Assembly (NCBI RefSeq): GCF_000021645.1
Contig: NC_011661.1
Span: 32,723-96,722, forward strand
Direction: 5' to 3'
Origin: Dictyoglomus turgidum DSM 6724
Lineage (GTDB): Bacteria > Dictyoglomota > Dictyoglomia > Dictyoglomales > Dictyoglomaceae
DNA length: 64,000 bases
The notes beneath the pieces were generated by a model that saw only the letters and a list, made by a program, of their open reading frames with translations, was not told the DNA's origin and searched no databases. Both the position numbers and the translations under genes were made by a program. Position 1 is the first letter of the stretch. The number at the start of each line of letters is the position of its first letter. Of the stretch, positions 1 to 7,384 are shown one piece after another.

Positions 1-844
1 AGCAAAACTTGAATCTTTTAACCCAGGAGGAAGTGTGAAAGATAGAATTGCTCTCTCTATGATTGAAGAAGCAGAAAAGATGGGAAAATTAAATAAAGAT
101 AAGATAATAATTGAACCCACCTCAGGAAATACAGGTATAGGGCTTGCCATGATAGGTGCTATAAAAGGATACAAAGTAATTTTAGTAATGCCAGAAAGCA
201 TGAGCATGGAAAGGAGAGCCCTTCTTCGCGCCTTTGGTGCAGAGCTCATACTTACCCCAAAAGAAGAAGGCATGAAAGGAGCAATAAAAAAAGTTGAAGA
301 AATAATTAGTTTAGACCCAGATAAGTATTTTGTACCTATGCAATTTGAAAATTCCGCCAACCCTCTAATTCATAAAAAAACTACGGCAGAAGAAATATGG
401 CAAGATACCGAAGGAAAAGTAGACATTGTGGTGTGTGGAGTAGGTACTGGAGGAACTATAACAGGAATAGGGGAAGTTTTAAAACAAAGAAAAAAAGAAA
501 TAAAAATTGTTGCAGTGGAGCCTGAAAAATCTGCAGTCCTCTCAGGAAAAACTCCATCTCCCCACAAAATTCAAGGAATTGGAGCTGGATTCATTCCAAA
601 AGTTCTAAATACTAGTATCATTGATGAGATAGTTACAGTTAGTGAAGAGGATGCAATGAATACCGCTAAAAAACTTATGAAAGAAGAAGGAATACTTTGT
701 GGAATATCCTCAGGAGCAGCATGCTTTGCAGCTTTAAAAGTAGCAAAAAGGGAAGAAAACAAAGGAAAAACTGTTGTTGTAATTCTTCCAGATACGGGAG
801 AAAGATATATTTCTACAGAACTTTTCGACGAATATAGATATTAA
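1..844 (+). CDS. cysK: Cysteine synthase (O-acetylserine sulfhydrylase), 5' end outside window
   Basis: PLP enzyme that makes L-cysteine from O-acetylserine and sulfide. The frame is open from base 2, so the start lies upstream of the window. A GTG at 35 is internal, because the codons before it encode the family motif NPGGSVKDR, whose lysine (codon 38-40) is the expected PLP Schiff base. Downstream are the substrate loop TSGNTG, the phosphate-binding glycine loop GTGGTITG and the SSGAA motif near the C-terminus. The C-terminus looks complete. The gene converges on the kinase gene and the two stop codons share a TTAA tetranucleotide. A cystathionine beta-synthase-like role cannot be excluded without the missing N-terminus. 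Confidence 0.93.
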   Translation, partial: AKLESFNPGGSVKDRIALSMIEEAEKMGKLNKDKIIIEPTSGNTGIGLAMIGAIKGYKVILVMPESMSMERRALLRAFGAELILTPKEEGMKGAIKKVEEIISLDPDKYFVPMQFENSANPLIHKKTTAEEIWQDTEGKVDIVVCGVGTGGTITGIGEVLKQRKKEIKIVAVEPEKSAVLSGKTPSPHKIQGIGAGFIPKVLNTSIIDEIVTVSEEDAMNTAKKLMKEEGILCGISSGAACFAALKVAKREENKGKTVVVILPDTGERYISTELFDEYRY

Positions 845-2508
845 TAAGTAAAAGAACTTCCTCCTATAAATTCCCTCAGTATGGAAGTCATAGGAACCTC
901 AGTGGGAGACAAAGGTAAAAAGTGGGAAAGAATATCAAGAATCCTTTTTGCTTCAGGATATTCAGGATAATATGGGGGAATTGCTTTCAGCATTGGTTCC
1001 GCAAAGGTCTTAAGAATAGGAAACTCGTAAACTAAAGCGGAATTAAACATAACATCTGCCCTCTCTTGGGTTGGAAATATATAAAGATCCTCTGCCCTTC
1101 TCACCGAGGGCCATTGCCTTATAGAATCTATAACCCCATAGCCTCTAAAAATGCTATCTCTTACCATTCTCCTTATTAATCTTGAATCAGTGGTAGGGAC
1201 CCTATTTTGATTATCTATATTTAAATGAGTTAGCGCACTCACAAAAACATGATATTTCATATATCCAGGAACCAGATTAGTCATATCAGGATTTAATGCA
1301 TGAATCCCTTCCATAACAATAATACTCCTATCTTCAAGTTTTACAAACCTTCCTGACTTTTCTCTTCTCTTTTTTTGAAAGTTATACTTAGGAAGCTCCA
1401 CTTCTCCGCCATTCATAATAGTATTTAAATGTTCATTTAAAAGAGCAATATCTACAGCATTAGGATTATCAAAGTCATAATTCCCAAACTCATCTCTGGA
1501 AATACGCTCAGGAGGTAAGAAGTAGTCATCCATCTCAATAACAATAGGCTTTAAACCATTTACTTTAAGCTGAATCTGAAGTCTCTTACTAAAAGTAGTC
1601 TTACCTGCAGAGGATGGACCAGCAATCAATACAAGCTTCAAATCAGGAAGTTTTGAACAGATTTCGTCAGCTATTTGAGCTATTTTCTTTTCGTGAAGAG
1701 CCTCTGCAACCTTTATCACCTCAGAGATTTCACCCTTTTCAATAGCCTCATTAAGAGAAGATACATCTACGAGTCCTAAGATCTCAAGCCAGTTTTTATA
1801 TTCATAAAAGGCTTGAAAGAGTTTTACTATCTCTCTAAACTCACTTAATTTCTGAATATCTTTATCATCAGGAAGGATTAATATAAAACCTGGTTGATAA
1901 AGTTTTAAGTCAAAGGTTTTTAAAAAGGAGGTTGAGGGAACAAGAGGCAAAAAGGAATATTCATAGTGATCATCAATATAATAGAGAGGAATCTCCTTAA
2001 AAGGTATGTATTTAATTAATCTAATTTTATCCTCTTCATTTCTTTCTTCAAATATCTTTAATGCTTCCTCTTTACTTACCAACTTCTTCTGTATAGGTAT
2101 ATTCTGCTCCACAATTTCCATCATTCTTTCCTTTATTCTCTCTATATCTTCCGCCTTTGGTGCATAATTTCTAAATCTACCATATAGACTTTTGTGATAG
2201 GAGTGCTCTACTAAAACTCTCTGATCTGGCATCACAAGAGAAACAGCAAAGTTAAGAAGAAATATATAACTCCTTTCCAATATTCTCCTTCCAATATTAG
2301 ACCTACTTCCAATAATATCAAGTTTTGTATCGTCCTCCACTATATAATTTAAAGTTTCAATATTCCCATCTACTTTTACTGCCACAGGAATTTCCCCGGG
2401 ATTTAAAAGTTTATCCACAATTTCAGAATAGGCATTTAATACTTCTATCAGAGACTTTGGTTTTTCTATTTCTGTTCTTATGGCACCTCTAAACTCAATA
2501 TTTATCAT
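841..2508 (-). CDS. Nucleoside (uridine-type) kinase with N-terminal TGS/ThrRS-like region
   Basis: A 555-residue two-part protein. Residues 1-65 look like a TGS domain, followed by a region resembling the second domain of threonyl-tRNA synthetase. The C-terminal half is a phosphoribulokinase/uridine-kinase P-loop enzyme with Walker [10 protein letters not shown] at residues 297-305, and MDDYF and DNPNAVD motifs following. Such proteins are usually annotated as uridine kinase-like and phosphorylate a nucleoside with ATP. The exact substrate cannot be read from the sequence. A GGAGG site precedes the ATG by a few bases. It is a single gene, divergent from the secreted protein at 2597. Confidence 0.85.
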   Translation of the reverse strand: MINIEFRGAIRTEIEKPKSLIEVLNAYSEIVDKLLNPGEIPVAVKVDGNIETLNYIVEDDTKLDIIGSRSNIGRRILERSYIFLLNFAVSLVMPDQRVLVEHSYHKSLYGRFRNYAPKAEDIERIKERMMEIVEQNIPIQKKLVSKEEALKIFEERNEEDKIRLIKYIPFKEIPLYYIDDHYEYSFLPLVPSTSFLKTFDLKLYQPGFILILPDDKDIQKLSEFREIVKLFQAFYEYKNWLEILGLVDVSSLNEAIEKGEISEVIKVAEALHEKKIAQIADEICSKLPDLKLVLIAGPSSAGKTTFSKRLQIQLKVNGLKPIVIEMDDYFLPPERISRDEFGNYDFDNPNAVDIALLNEHLNTIMNGGEVELPKYNFQKKRREKSGRFVKLEDRSIIVMEGIHALNPDMTNLVPGYMKYHVFVSALTHLNIDNQNRVPTTDSRLIRRMVRDSIFRGYGVIDSIRQWPSVRRAEDLYIFPTQERADVMFNSALVYEFPILKTFAEPMLKAIPPYYPEYPEAKRILDILSHFLPLSPTEVPMTSILREFIGGSSFTY

Positions 2509-2531
2509 TTTTGAAGCCCTCCAAATTGCGT

Positions 2532-2560
2532 TTGTGAATATTTGATTTTAATTTTATAAT
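2532..2560 (+). promoter_or_regulatory. Sigma-70 type promoter for the secreted repeat protein
   Basis: TTGTGA (2532-2537), a 17-base spacer and TATAAT (2555-2560). It lies 36 bases before the chosen ATG. Confidence 0.65.
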
Positions 2561-2596
2561 AAGTTATCATTAATTTAAAGAAAGGAGTTGAAAATT

Positions 2597-3436
2597 ATGA
2601 AAAAACTCTTAATTCTCCTAATTTCTCTAATTGTAATACTTAGCCTTTCTTATGCCAAAAGTTCAGAACTCAAACTAATAGGAATAGCAATAGCAGAAAA
2701 CATTGGGGAAGATGAGTATGGATTAACTACTATTGACGGATTATTTAGCATAATACACTTTGAGGATCTTCCTGCCACTGACACTTTCCCTGTATATTCA
2801 AGATGGATGGGATATGGAAAACATCATATTGAAATAAGTATAGTAACACCCACAAAAGACAAAGTTTTGGCATCTACTGAAGACAATTTTGAACTTAAAA
2901 ATAACAATGAAGTAATATATTCCTTTGGATATCTAAAAGATGTAGCTTTTGAAGATTCTGGTGTTTACTGGATACAAGCAAGGGCGAACGGAAAGGTTAT
3001 AAAAGAAATACCAGTTTTCATCTTAAAAGGAGAGGAAGATTTAAATCCTGAGGATTTTGATGCAAATCCTATTCCTATTTTTTCACTACCTTGTATAGAA
3101 GTTTATGAAAATGATCATGGGCTAACCTCTCTTTCTGGAGTTTTTGAGTACTACACTACTTCTGAACTTCCTTTTGAGGATACTTTTATCATCGCCAACG
3201 GATTTTTATCAGGTGAGGGTAATTTTACTCAAAGATTTGAGATCCTTTCTCCAAGTGGCAAATTAATATACTCCTCAGAGCCTCAAGAGTTTGAAACCAA
3301 CATAGGCTCCATAGTTACAGTAACAGATAATGTGGAAAAATTAAAATTTGAAGAAGAAGGAGATTATATAGTAAAAGTTTATCTTAATGATAAAGAAGTT
3401 TTGTCCCACGTCATAAAAGTTGTTTTAGAAAAATAA
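2597..3436 (+). CDS. Secreted protein with two tandem repeat domains, function unknown
   Basis: The protein starts with a lysine pair and a hydrophobic run ending near SYA (about residue 20), a typical signal peptide. I chose ATG 2597 because GGAG at 2584-2587 lies 9 bases before it; an in-frame TTG at 2588 abuts that site and is unlikely. The mature part is two similar units of about 115 residues. Each holds a GLT(T/S)..G(L/V)F segment, an LP..DTF segment, and later a G.Y..(V/A)..NGK-like strand pattern. The predicted form is two beta-rich domains outside the membrane. I recognise no enzyme motif. The gene is monocistronic with a strong terminator. Confidence 0.8.
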   Translation: MKKLLILLISLIVILSLSYAKSSELKLIGIAIAENIGEDEYGLTTIDGLFSIIHFEDLPATDTFPVYSRWMGYGKHHIEISIVTPTKDKVLASTEDNFELKNNNEVIYSFGYLKDVAFEDSGVYWIQARANGKVIKEIPVFILKGEEDLNPEDFDANPIPIFSLPCIEVYENDHGLTSLSGVFEYYTTSELPFEDTFIIANGFLSGEGNFTQRFEILSPSGKLIYSSEPQEFETNIGSIVTVTDNVEKLKFEEEGDYIVKVYLNDKEVLSHVIKVVLEK

Positions 3437-3450
3437 ATTAAAGATTTAAC

Positions 3451-3493
3451 AAATAGAGGAGCAAGGGGCAACTTTCCCCTTACTCCTCTATTT
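3451..3493. terminator. Bidirectional hairpin terminator
   Basis: Long interrupted stem, AAATAGAGGAG and AAGGGG pairing with CCCCTT and CTCCTCTATTT, with T runs outside. It serves the secreted protein on the plus strand. It also overlaps the end of groES on the minus strand. Confidence 0.85.
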
Positions 3494-3749
3494 TTGCTAA
3501 AATATCTGCCTTACTTAGAATTAAATAGTCTTCTCCATCTATTTTTATCTCTGTTCCAGAATATTTTGCAAAAATTATCTTATCACCCTTTTTTACTTTA
3601 ATAGTCTCATCATCACCCACTTCTATTACCTCTGCAATTTGAGGTTTCTCCTTTGCTACATCAGGGAGAATTATACCCGATGGGGTTTTTTCTTCCTCCT
3701 TAACAATCTTAACAAGAACTCTATCCTCTAATGGCAAAACTTTTTTCAT
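3480..3749 (-). CDS. groES: Co-chaperonin GroES
   Basis: An 89-residue protein of normal GroES length. It begins PLEDRVLVK, has the mobile-loop region EEKTPSGIILPD at about residues 20-31 and the C-terminal DYLILSKADILA pattern. It caps the GroEL chamber during folding. GroEL is not adjacent; the gene instead follows a glutaredoxin gene by 23 bases and very probably shares its transcript. A GGAGG-type site lies just before the ATG. Confidence 0.95.
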   Translation of the reverse strand: MKKVLPLEDRVLVKIVKEEEKTPSGIILPDVAKEKPQIAEVIEVGDDETIKVKKGDKIIFAKYSGTEIKIDGEDYLILSKADILAKIEE

Positions 3750-3772
3750 AACTTTTCACCTCCCAATTTAAA

Positions 3773-4018
3773 TTATCTTAAACCTAACAAACGATCAATC
3801 TTATTCCTATCAAAACCTATTACAATATGCCCATTTATATCAATAACAGGAACTCCCATTTGCCCTGACTTCCTCACCATTTCTTCTGCTGCTTTTCTAT
3901 CCTTAGATACGTCTACATCGTAAAATCTTATACCCCTTTCCCTAAAATATCTTTTTGCTGCATTACACCAAGGACAACTTGGAGTAGAGTATACAATAAT
4001 CCTTAAGTTGCTACTCAT
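3773..4018 (-). CDS. Glutaredoxin-like thiol oxidoreductase
   Basis: An 81-residue thioredoxin-fold protein with the redox motif CPWC near residue 13, the cis-proline segment GVPVI and a glycine-rich end (VIGFD). It resembles NrdH/glutaredoxin-3-type proteins that reduce disulfides. I chose ATG 4018 because a GGAGG site sits 8 bases before it. A longer frame from 4084 adds 22 residues, but these would lie across the promoter and operator. It is the first gene of a glutaredoxin-groES transcript, suggesting a link between thiol or metal stress and folding. Confidence 0.88.
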   Translation of the reverse strand: MSSNLRIIVYSTPSCPWCNAAKRYFRERGIRFYDVDVSKDRKAAEEMVRKSGQMGVPVIDINGHIVIGFDRNKIDRLLGLR

Positions 4019-4035
4019 ATTTTCACCTCCTTTTC

Positions 4036-4063
4036 TATAATATACCCTAAAGGGTATATTATA
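4036..4063. promoter_or_regulatory. Perfect 12-bp inverted repeat, CsoR-like operator core ATACCC-N4-GGGTAT
   Basis: Two perfectly complementary 12-base arms flank the 4-base centre TAAA. The core ATACCCTAAAGGGTAT occupies 4042-4057. The repeat covers the -10 box and probable start site of the glutaredoxin-groES promoter, a repressor position. The same core with a different centre recurs at 40375 before hypA. It resembles operators of the CsoR/CstR/RcnR family; no such regulator gene lies in the window. Confidence 0.7.
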
Positions 4064-4084
4064 AGAATACAGGAAAAAAGTCAA
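4056..4084 (-). promoter_or_regulatory. Promoter of glutaredoxin-groES
   Basis: On the minus strand, TTGACT (4084-4079), a 17-base spacer and TAATAT (4061-4056). A TATAAT with 15-base spacing overlaps the same place. The -10 lies inside the inverted repeat. Confidence 0.6.
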
Positions 4085-4166
4085 TTTAAAAATATTTTAA
4101 AAATTTGCTAATGAAACTTATGCTATACTAAAAACAATAAATTCCTTTTAAGGAGGTATTGAAGAA

Positions 4167-5096
4167 ATGCCCTTAGTAAACCCAAAGGAGTTATTCCAAA
4201 AATGCTATGGTAAATATGCTATAGGCGCATTTAATGTAAACAATATGGAAATACTTCAAGGAGTAATTGAGGCGGCAAAAGAAGAAAGGTCTCCCCTTAT
4301 TCTTCAAATCTCAAAAGGTGCAAGAAACTATGCAAAACTTATTTATCTCATGAAGCTGATTGAGGCAGCTGTTCAAGATGCTCCAGATATTCCTATCGTA
4401 GTACACTTAGATCATGGAGATAGCGTAGAACTTTGTAAAGAGGTCATAGATGCAGGCTTTACTTCGGTAATGATTGATGGCTCTCATCTTCCCTTTGAGG
4501 AGAATGTAAGAATAACTAAAGAGGTTGTAGACTATGCTCATCCCCGTGGCGTAGCTGTTGAGGGAGAGTTAGGAAGATTAGTAGGAGTAGAAGAACATGT
4601 AGTGGTATCTGAAAGAGAGGCATCCTTTACTGATCCAGATAAAGCGGTAGAGTTTGTAGAAAGAACTGGAGTAGATTCTCTTGCTATTGCTATTGGTACA
4701 AGTCACGGAGCCTATAAGTTTAAAGGAGAACCAAAGCTTGACTTTGATAGATTAAGAGAGATTGCAAAAAGACTTCCTGGTTTCCCATTAGTGCTCCATG
4801 GAGCATCTTCTGTTCTTCCAGAATATGTAGAAAAAGCCAACCAATATGGCGCAAAACTTGGGGGAGCAAAAGGGGTACCAGAAGAAATGATAAGAGAAGC
4901 TACAAAAATGGGTATATGCAAAGTAAATATTGATACCGACTTAAGGTTAGCAGTAACCGCCACTATAAGAGAAGTCTTTGCTCTCCATCCGGAGGAATTT
5001 GATCCAAGAAAATATCTTGGCCCAGCAAGAGAAGAAGTTAAAAAGTTAGTAAAACATAAGTTAAGAAATGTTCTTGGATCCAGCGGAACAGTATAA
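4167..5096 (+). CDS. fba: Class II fructose-1,6-bisphosphate aldolase
   Basis: A 309-residue zinc-dependent aldolase that cleaves fructose 1,6-bisphosphate to dihydroxyacetone phosphate and glyceraldehyde 3-phosphate in glycolysis, and catalyses the reverse in gluconeogenesis. Motifs seen are HLDHGD with the catalytic aspartate at D82 and zinc histidine H83, then SHGAYKF (H180) and VLHGASS (H211), which complete the metal site. Length and start fit the family, with AAGGAGG before the ATG. A tagatose-bisphosphate aldolase of the same family is the main alternative. It is monocistronic. Confidence 0.93.
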   Translation: MPLVNPKELFQKCYGKYAIGAFNVNNMEILQGVIEAAKEERSPLILQISKGARNYAKLIYLMKLIEAAVQDAPDIPIVVHLDHGDSVELCKEVIDAGFTSVMIDGSHLPFEENVRITKEVVDYAHPRGVAVEGELGRLVGVEEHVVVSEREASFTDPDKAVEFVERTGVDSLAIAIGTSHGAYKFKGEPKLDFDRLREIAKRLPGFPLVLHGASSVLPEYVEKANQYGAKLGGAKGVPEEMIREATKMGICKVNIDTDLRLAVTATIREVFALHPEEFDPRKYLGPAREEVKKLVKHKLRNVLGSSGTV

Positions 5097-5100
5097 TTAA

Positions 5101-5128
5101 AAAGGGGGAAGCTTAAACTTCCCCCTTT
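5101..5128. terminator. Bidirectional hairpin terminator
   Basis: An 11-bp perfect stem, AAAGGGGGAAG at 5101-5111 and its complement at 5118-5128, with a 6-base loop. It ends the aldolase gene on one strand and overlaps the end of the isomerase gene on the other. Confidence 0.85.
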
Positions 5129-5907
5129 ATGATCTCTACACTTCTTTTTAAATCTTCTCTCTTATCTTTTAAGGAGTTAATCTCTAAAATTATTGTTCCA
5201 TCAAAGTTTCTTAAGAAATCTAAATACTTTTTAAAATCAATACTACCTTTTCCAAGAGATAAATGTTCGTCCTTTTCTCCATGATTGTCATGAATGTGAA
5301 CATGGGTTATAAAAGGCTTTAACAAATTTAAACTATAGTCAATACCTTTTTTGGAGATGTGAGCATGTCCAAAATCAAAACAAACTTTTAATTTTCCCCC
5401 AAAACCTTTTATAAACTTATAAAATTGGTCCACATTGCTAAAAATATCATTCTCTTCAAAATATGGATTTTCAATACATACCTCTACATCATATTTTTCA
5501 GCCTTTTCAAGAATAAATTCTAAAGCTTTTCTTAATCTTCTTTGAGCAAGAAATATTAAGACCAAGTGGCTTAAAGGAACACCCCCAGGATGAAGCACTG
5601 CTCTCTTAATCCCCGCCTTCTCCCCATATTCAATAGCTTTTAATATGGACTCTATACTTTTTTCCCATATTTCATCATTAAAGGATGCTAAATTTATATC
5701 AATATAGGGAAGGTGCATGGTAAGGAAAATATCATTTTTTACTGCAAATTCTTTAATAGATTCTGGCTTTTCGCAAAACTTTCCTCTATAGAAAAGAACT
5801 AGATCTCCAAAAAGTTCAAGAGTATTACCCCCAAGTTTTTTAGTAATACTTATAGCCCTTTTTACTGAGAGGGTTTTTAGTGATAAAAACGAAAAACCTA
5901 TTTTCAT
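5113..5907 (-). CDS. Xylose isomerase-like TIM-barrel protein (sugar phosphate isomerase/epimerase family)
   Basis: A 264-residue member of the AP endonuclease 2/xylose isomerase superfamily. Expected metal ligands sit in the usual order: MHLPY, VLHPGG, CIENP, CFDFGHAH and HVHIHDNHG, ending with the ILEIN strand. The family isomerises or epimerises sugars or acts on abasic DNA; the fold is clear but the substrate is not. The ATG at 5907 lacks a ribosome-binding site and sits about 14 bases after a TATAAT on its own strand, so the leader is very short. Confidence 0.8.
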   Translation of the reverse strand: MKIGFSFLSLKTLSVKRAISITKKLGGNTLELFGDLVLFYRGKFCEKPESIKEFAVKNDIFLTMHLPYIDINLASFNDEIWEKSIESILKAIEYGEKAGIKRAVLHPGGVPLSHLVLIFLAQRRLRKALEFILEKAEKYDVEVCIENPYFEENDIFSNVDQFYKFIKGFGGKLKVCFDFGHAHISKKGIDYSLNLLKPFITHVHIHDNHGEKDEHLSLGKGSIDFKKYLDFLRNFDGTIILEINSLKDKREDLKRSVEIIKGEV

Positions 5908-5921
5908 ACTAAAAGTATTAT

Positions 5922-5934
5922 ATTATACTATAAT
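5922..5934. promoter_or_regulatory. Overlapping divergent -10 boxes of a 32-base intergenic promoter
   Basis: TATAAT on the minus strand (5927-5922) and TATAAT on the plus strand (5929-5934) stand back to back. The two start codons at 5907 and 5940 are only 32 bases apart. The plus-strand -10 ends 5 bases before the ATG. Neither gene has a Shine-Dalgarno site. Confidence 0.55.
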
Positions 5935-5939
5935 TGAGT

Positions 5940-6800
5940 ATGAAGAAAATTCTTATAGTTTTTGCTTTATTAATAACTTTATTACTTCTAAATTCAACCT
6001 TTGCCACAGAGGTTGATGAAAGTATTTATTTTGATGCAAAATCCTCTTCCTTGGGTTTTACTTTCGTTACCTTGGATAGCGAAGGAGAAACCTACTTTTT
6101 TAATCCCGCTACGTTATCCTTAAAGAAATTTTCCTATTTTTCTCTTACCTTTGACAACTTAACCGATAACCCAAATCTAAAACTTTCCTACTTTTATCCC
6201 TCTACTACAATTTATTCTATAACTGCAGACTTAATTTTGGATAAGAATACTAAGGAATACTCATTAAAAAATATAAGAGGTGCTATAGCTTTTCCCCTTA
6301 CTTCATATATATATTTAGGAACCAGTGCCATGTATTTAGAAGAAGAGAATCTAATAAAAGGTGATATTGGACTGATGATAAAAATCGGAGACTTCTTACG
6401 TACAGGAATTGTTGGAGAGGGCTTTACCATAGAAAAAATATCTGATCAAGTTTATAAAATTACCTTAGCATTAAGATATAACATAGGGCTTAGTTTTTCC
6501 CTTTTTAATAATTCTACAAACATCTACTTAGATCTTATAGATGTGGAGAACTTTAGTAATACTAAAGATTGGAGCCTAATAAGATTTGGAATTGAACAAA
6601 AATTAGGAAATATATTGGTAATAAGAATAGGCTCAAAGGGGGATATTACAAACTTAGCTAATTACACTTTTGGATTAGGAATAAATTTGAACAGATTTAG
6701 TTTAAGCATTAGTGCTTTTTCAGAAAATATAGAAAATAGTGATACATCCCTTGAAAATATTAAACTAAAATACAAATTAACAGGAACTTTAAGATTTTAA
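5940..6800 (+). CDS. Exported protein, probable outer-membrane beta-barrel
   Basis: About 286 residues. A lysine pair and a hydrophobic run ending near TFA form a signal peptide. The rest alternates polar and aromatic residues in short strands and contains FNPATL near residue 42, a motif of PorV/UPF0164-like outer-membrane proteins. The C-terminus ends in an aromatic residue (LRF), as barrel proteins often do. No enzymatic motif is visible. I prefer ATG 5940; an in-frame TTG lies 6 bases upstream. The gene appears leaderless and converges on the adenosyltransferase gene with a shared TTAA stop. Confidence 0.65.
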   Translation: MKKILIVFALLITLLLLNSTFATEVDESIYFDAKSSSLGFTFVTLDSEGETYFFNPATLSLKKFSYFSLTFDNLTDNPNLKLSYFYPSTTIYSITADLILDKNTKEYSLKNIRGAIAFPLTSYIYLGTSAMYLEEENLIKGDIGLMIKIGDFLRTGIVGEGFTIEKISDQVYKITLALRYNIGLSFSLFNNSTNIYLDLIDVENFSNTKDWSLIRFGIEQKLGNILVIRIGSKGDITNLANYTFGLGINLNRFSLSISAFSENIENSDTSLENIKLKYKLTGTLRF

Positions 6801-7384
6801 TAATCAATTCCCCACCTTGCGGAAATTCCTTTACTATAAGGATGTCTAACCTCTTTCATCTCAGTAATAAGATCTGCTAAATCCATGATTGCCTCAGGCA
6901 TATACCTGCCTGTAAGTATAATTTCTAACTTTTCTGGCTTATTTTTTAGAAATTCTATAATCTCTTCCGCAGATATGATCTTATAAAAAATAGCAAGACT
7001 TATCTCATCAAGCACTATCAAATCATAATCCTCAATTACACTTTTAACCCTTTCCCAACCTCCTCTCACCACTTTAATGTCCATTTCAGAGGGGCCCTCT
7101 TTTCCAATAAAACATTCATAACAATTATTACATTCAACAATATTTTCCCTTATCCCTGAGGAATAAACACAATCTCTTCCAAACTGCCAAAAAGTGATAT
7201 TCTGTGAATTTTTTAAGAAAAGAAATTCTCCTGTAAAACTATTGCCTTTTATAAACTGGACAAAAAGTACTTTAAGTCCATGTCCCGCCGCCCTTATACT
7301 CTGTCCGAGGGCGGCGGTAGTTTTACCTTTTCCGTCTCCTGTATAAACCTGTATTAAACCTCTACTAAGCTTGTTTATAGACAT
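6797..7384 (-). CDS. cobO: Corrinoid (cob(I)alamin) adenosyltransferase, CobA/CobO type
   Basis: A 195-residue P-loop protein of the family that transfers adenosine from ATP to reduced corrinoids to make coenzyme B12. Walker A GDGKGKTT is at residues 16-23, followed by LKVLFVQF, the VLDEIS strand and the LTGRYMPE motif near the end. Unusual are four cysteines, C72, C85, C88 and C91 (CxxCxxC), in the middle, which could bind metal. The start overlaps the serA end by 10 bases, so it is the last gene of the serine operon. Confidence 0.88.
   Translation of the reverse strand: MSINKLSRGLIQVYTGDGKGKTTAALGQSIRAAGHGLKVLFVQFIKGNSFTGEFLFLKNSQNITFWQFGRDCVYSSGIRENIVECNNCYECFIGKEGPSEMDIKVVRGGWERVKSVIEDYDLIVLDEISLAIFYKIISAEEIIEFLKNKPEKLEIILTGRYMPEAIMDLADLITEMKEVRHPYSKGISARWGIDY

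Noticed and set aside
3673-3688. ATACCC-GATG-GGGTTT, a near copy of the shared operator
   Set aside because: It lies inside the conserved GIILPD codons of groES and has an imperfect right arm.
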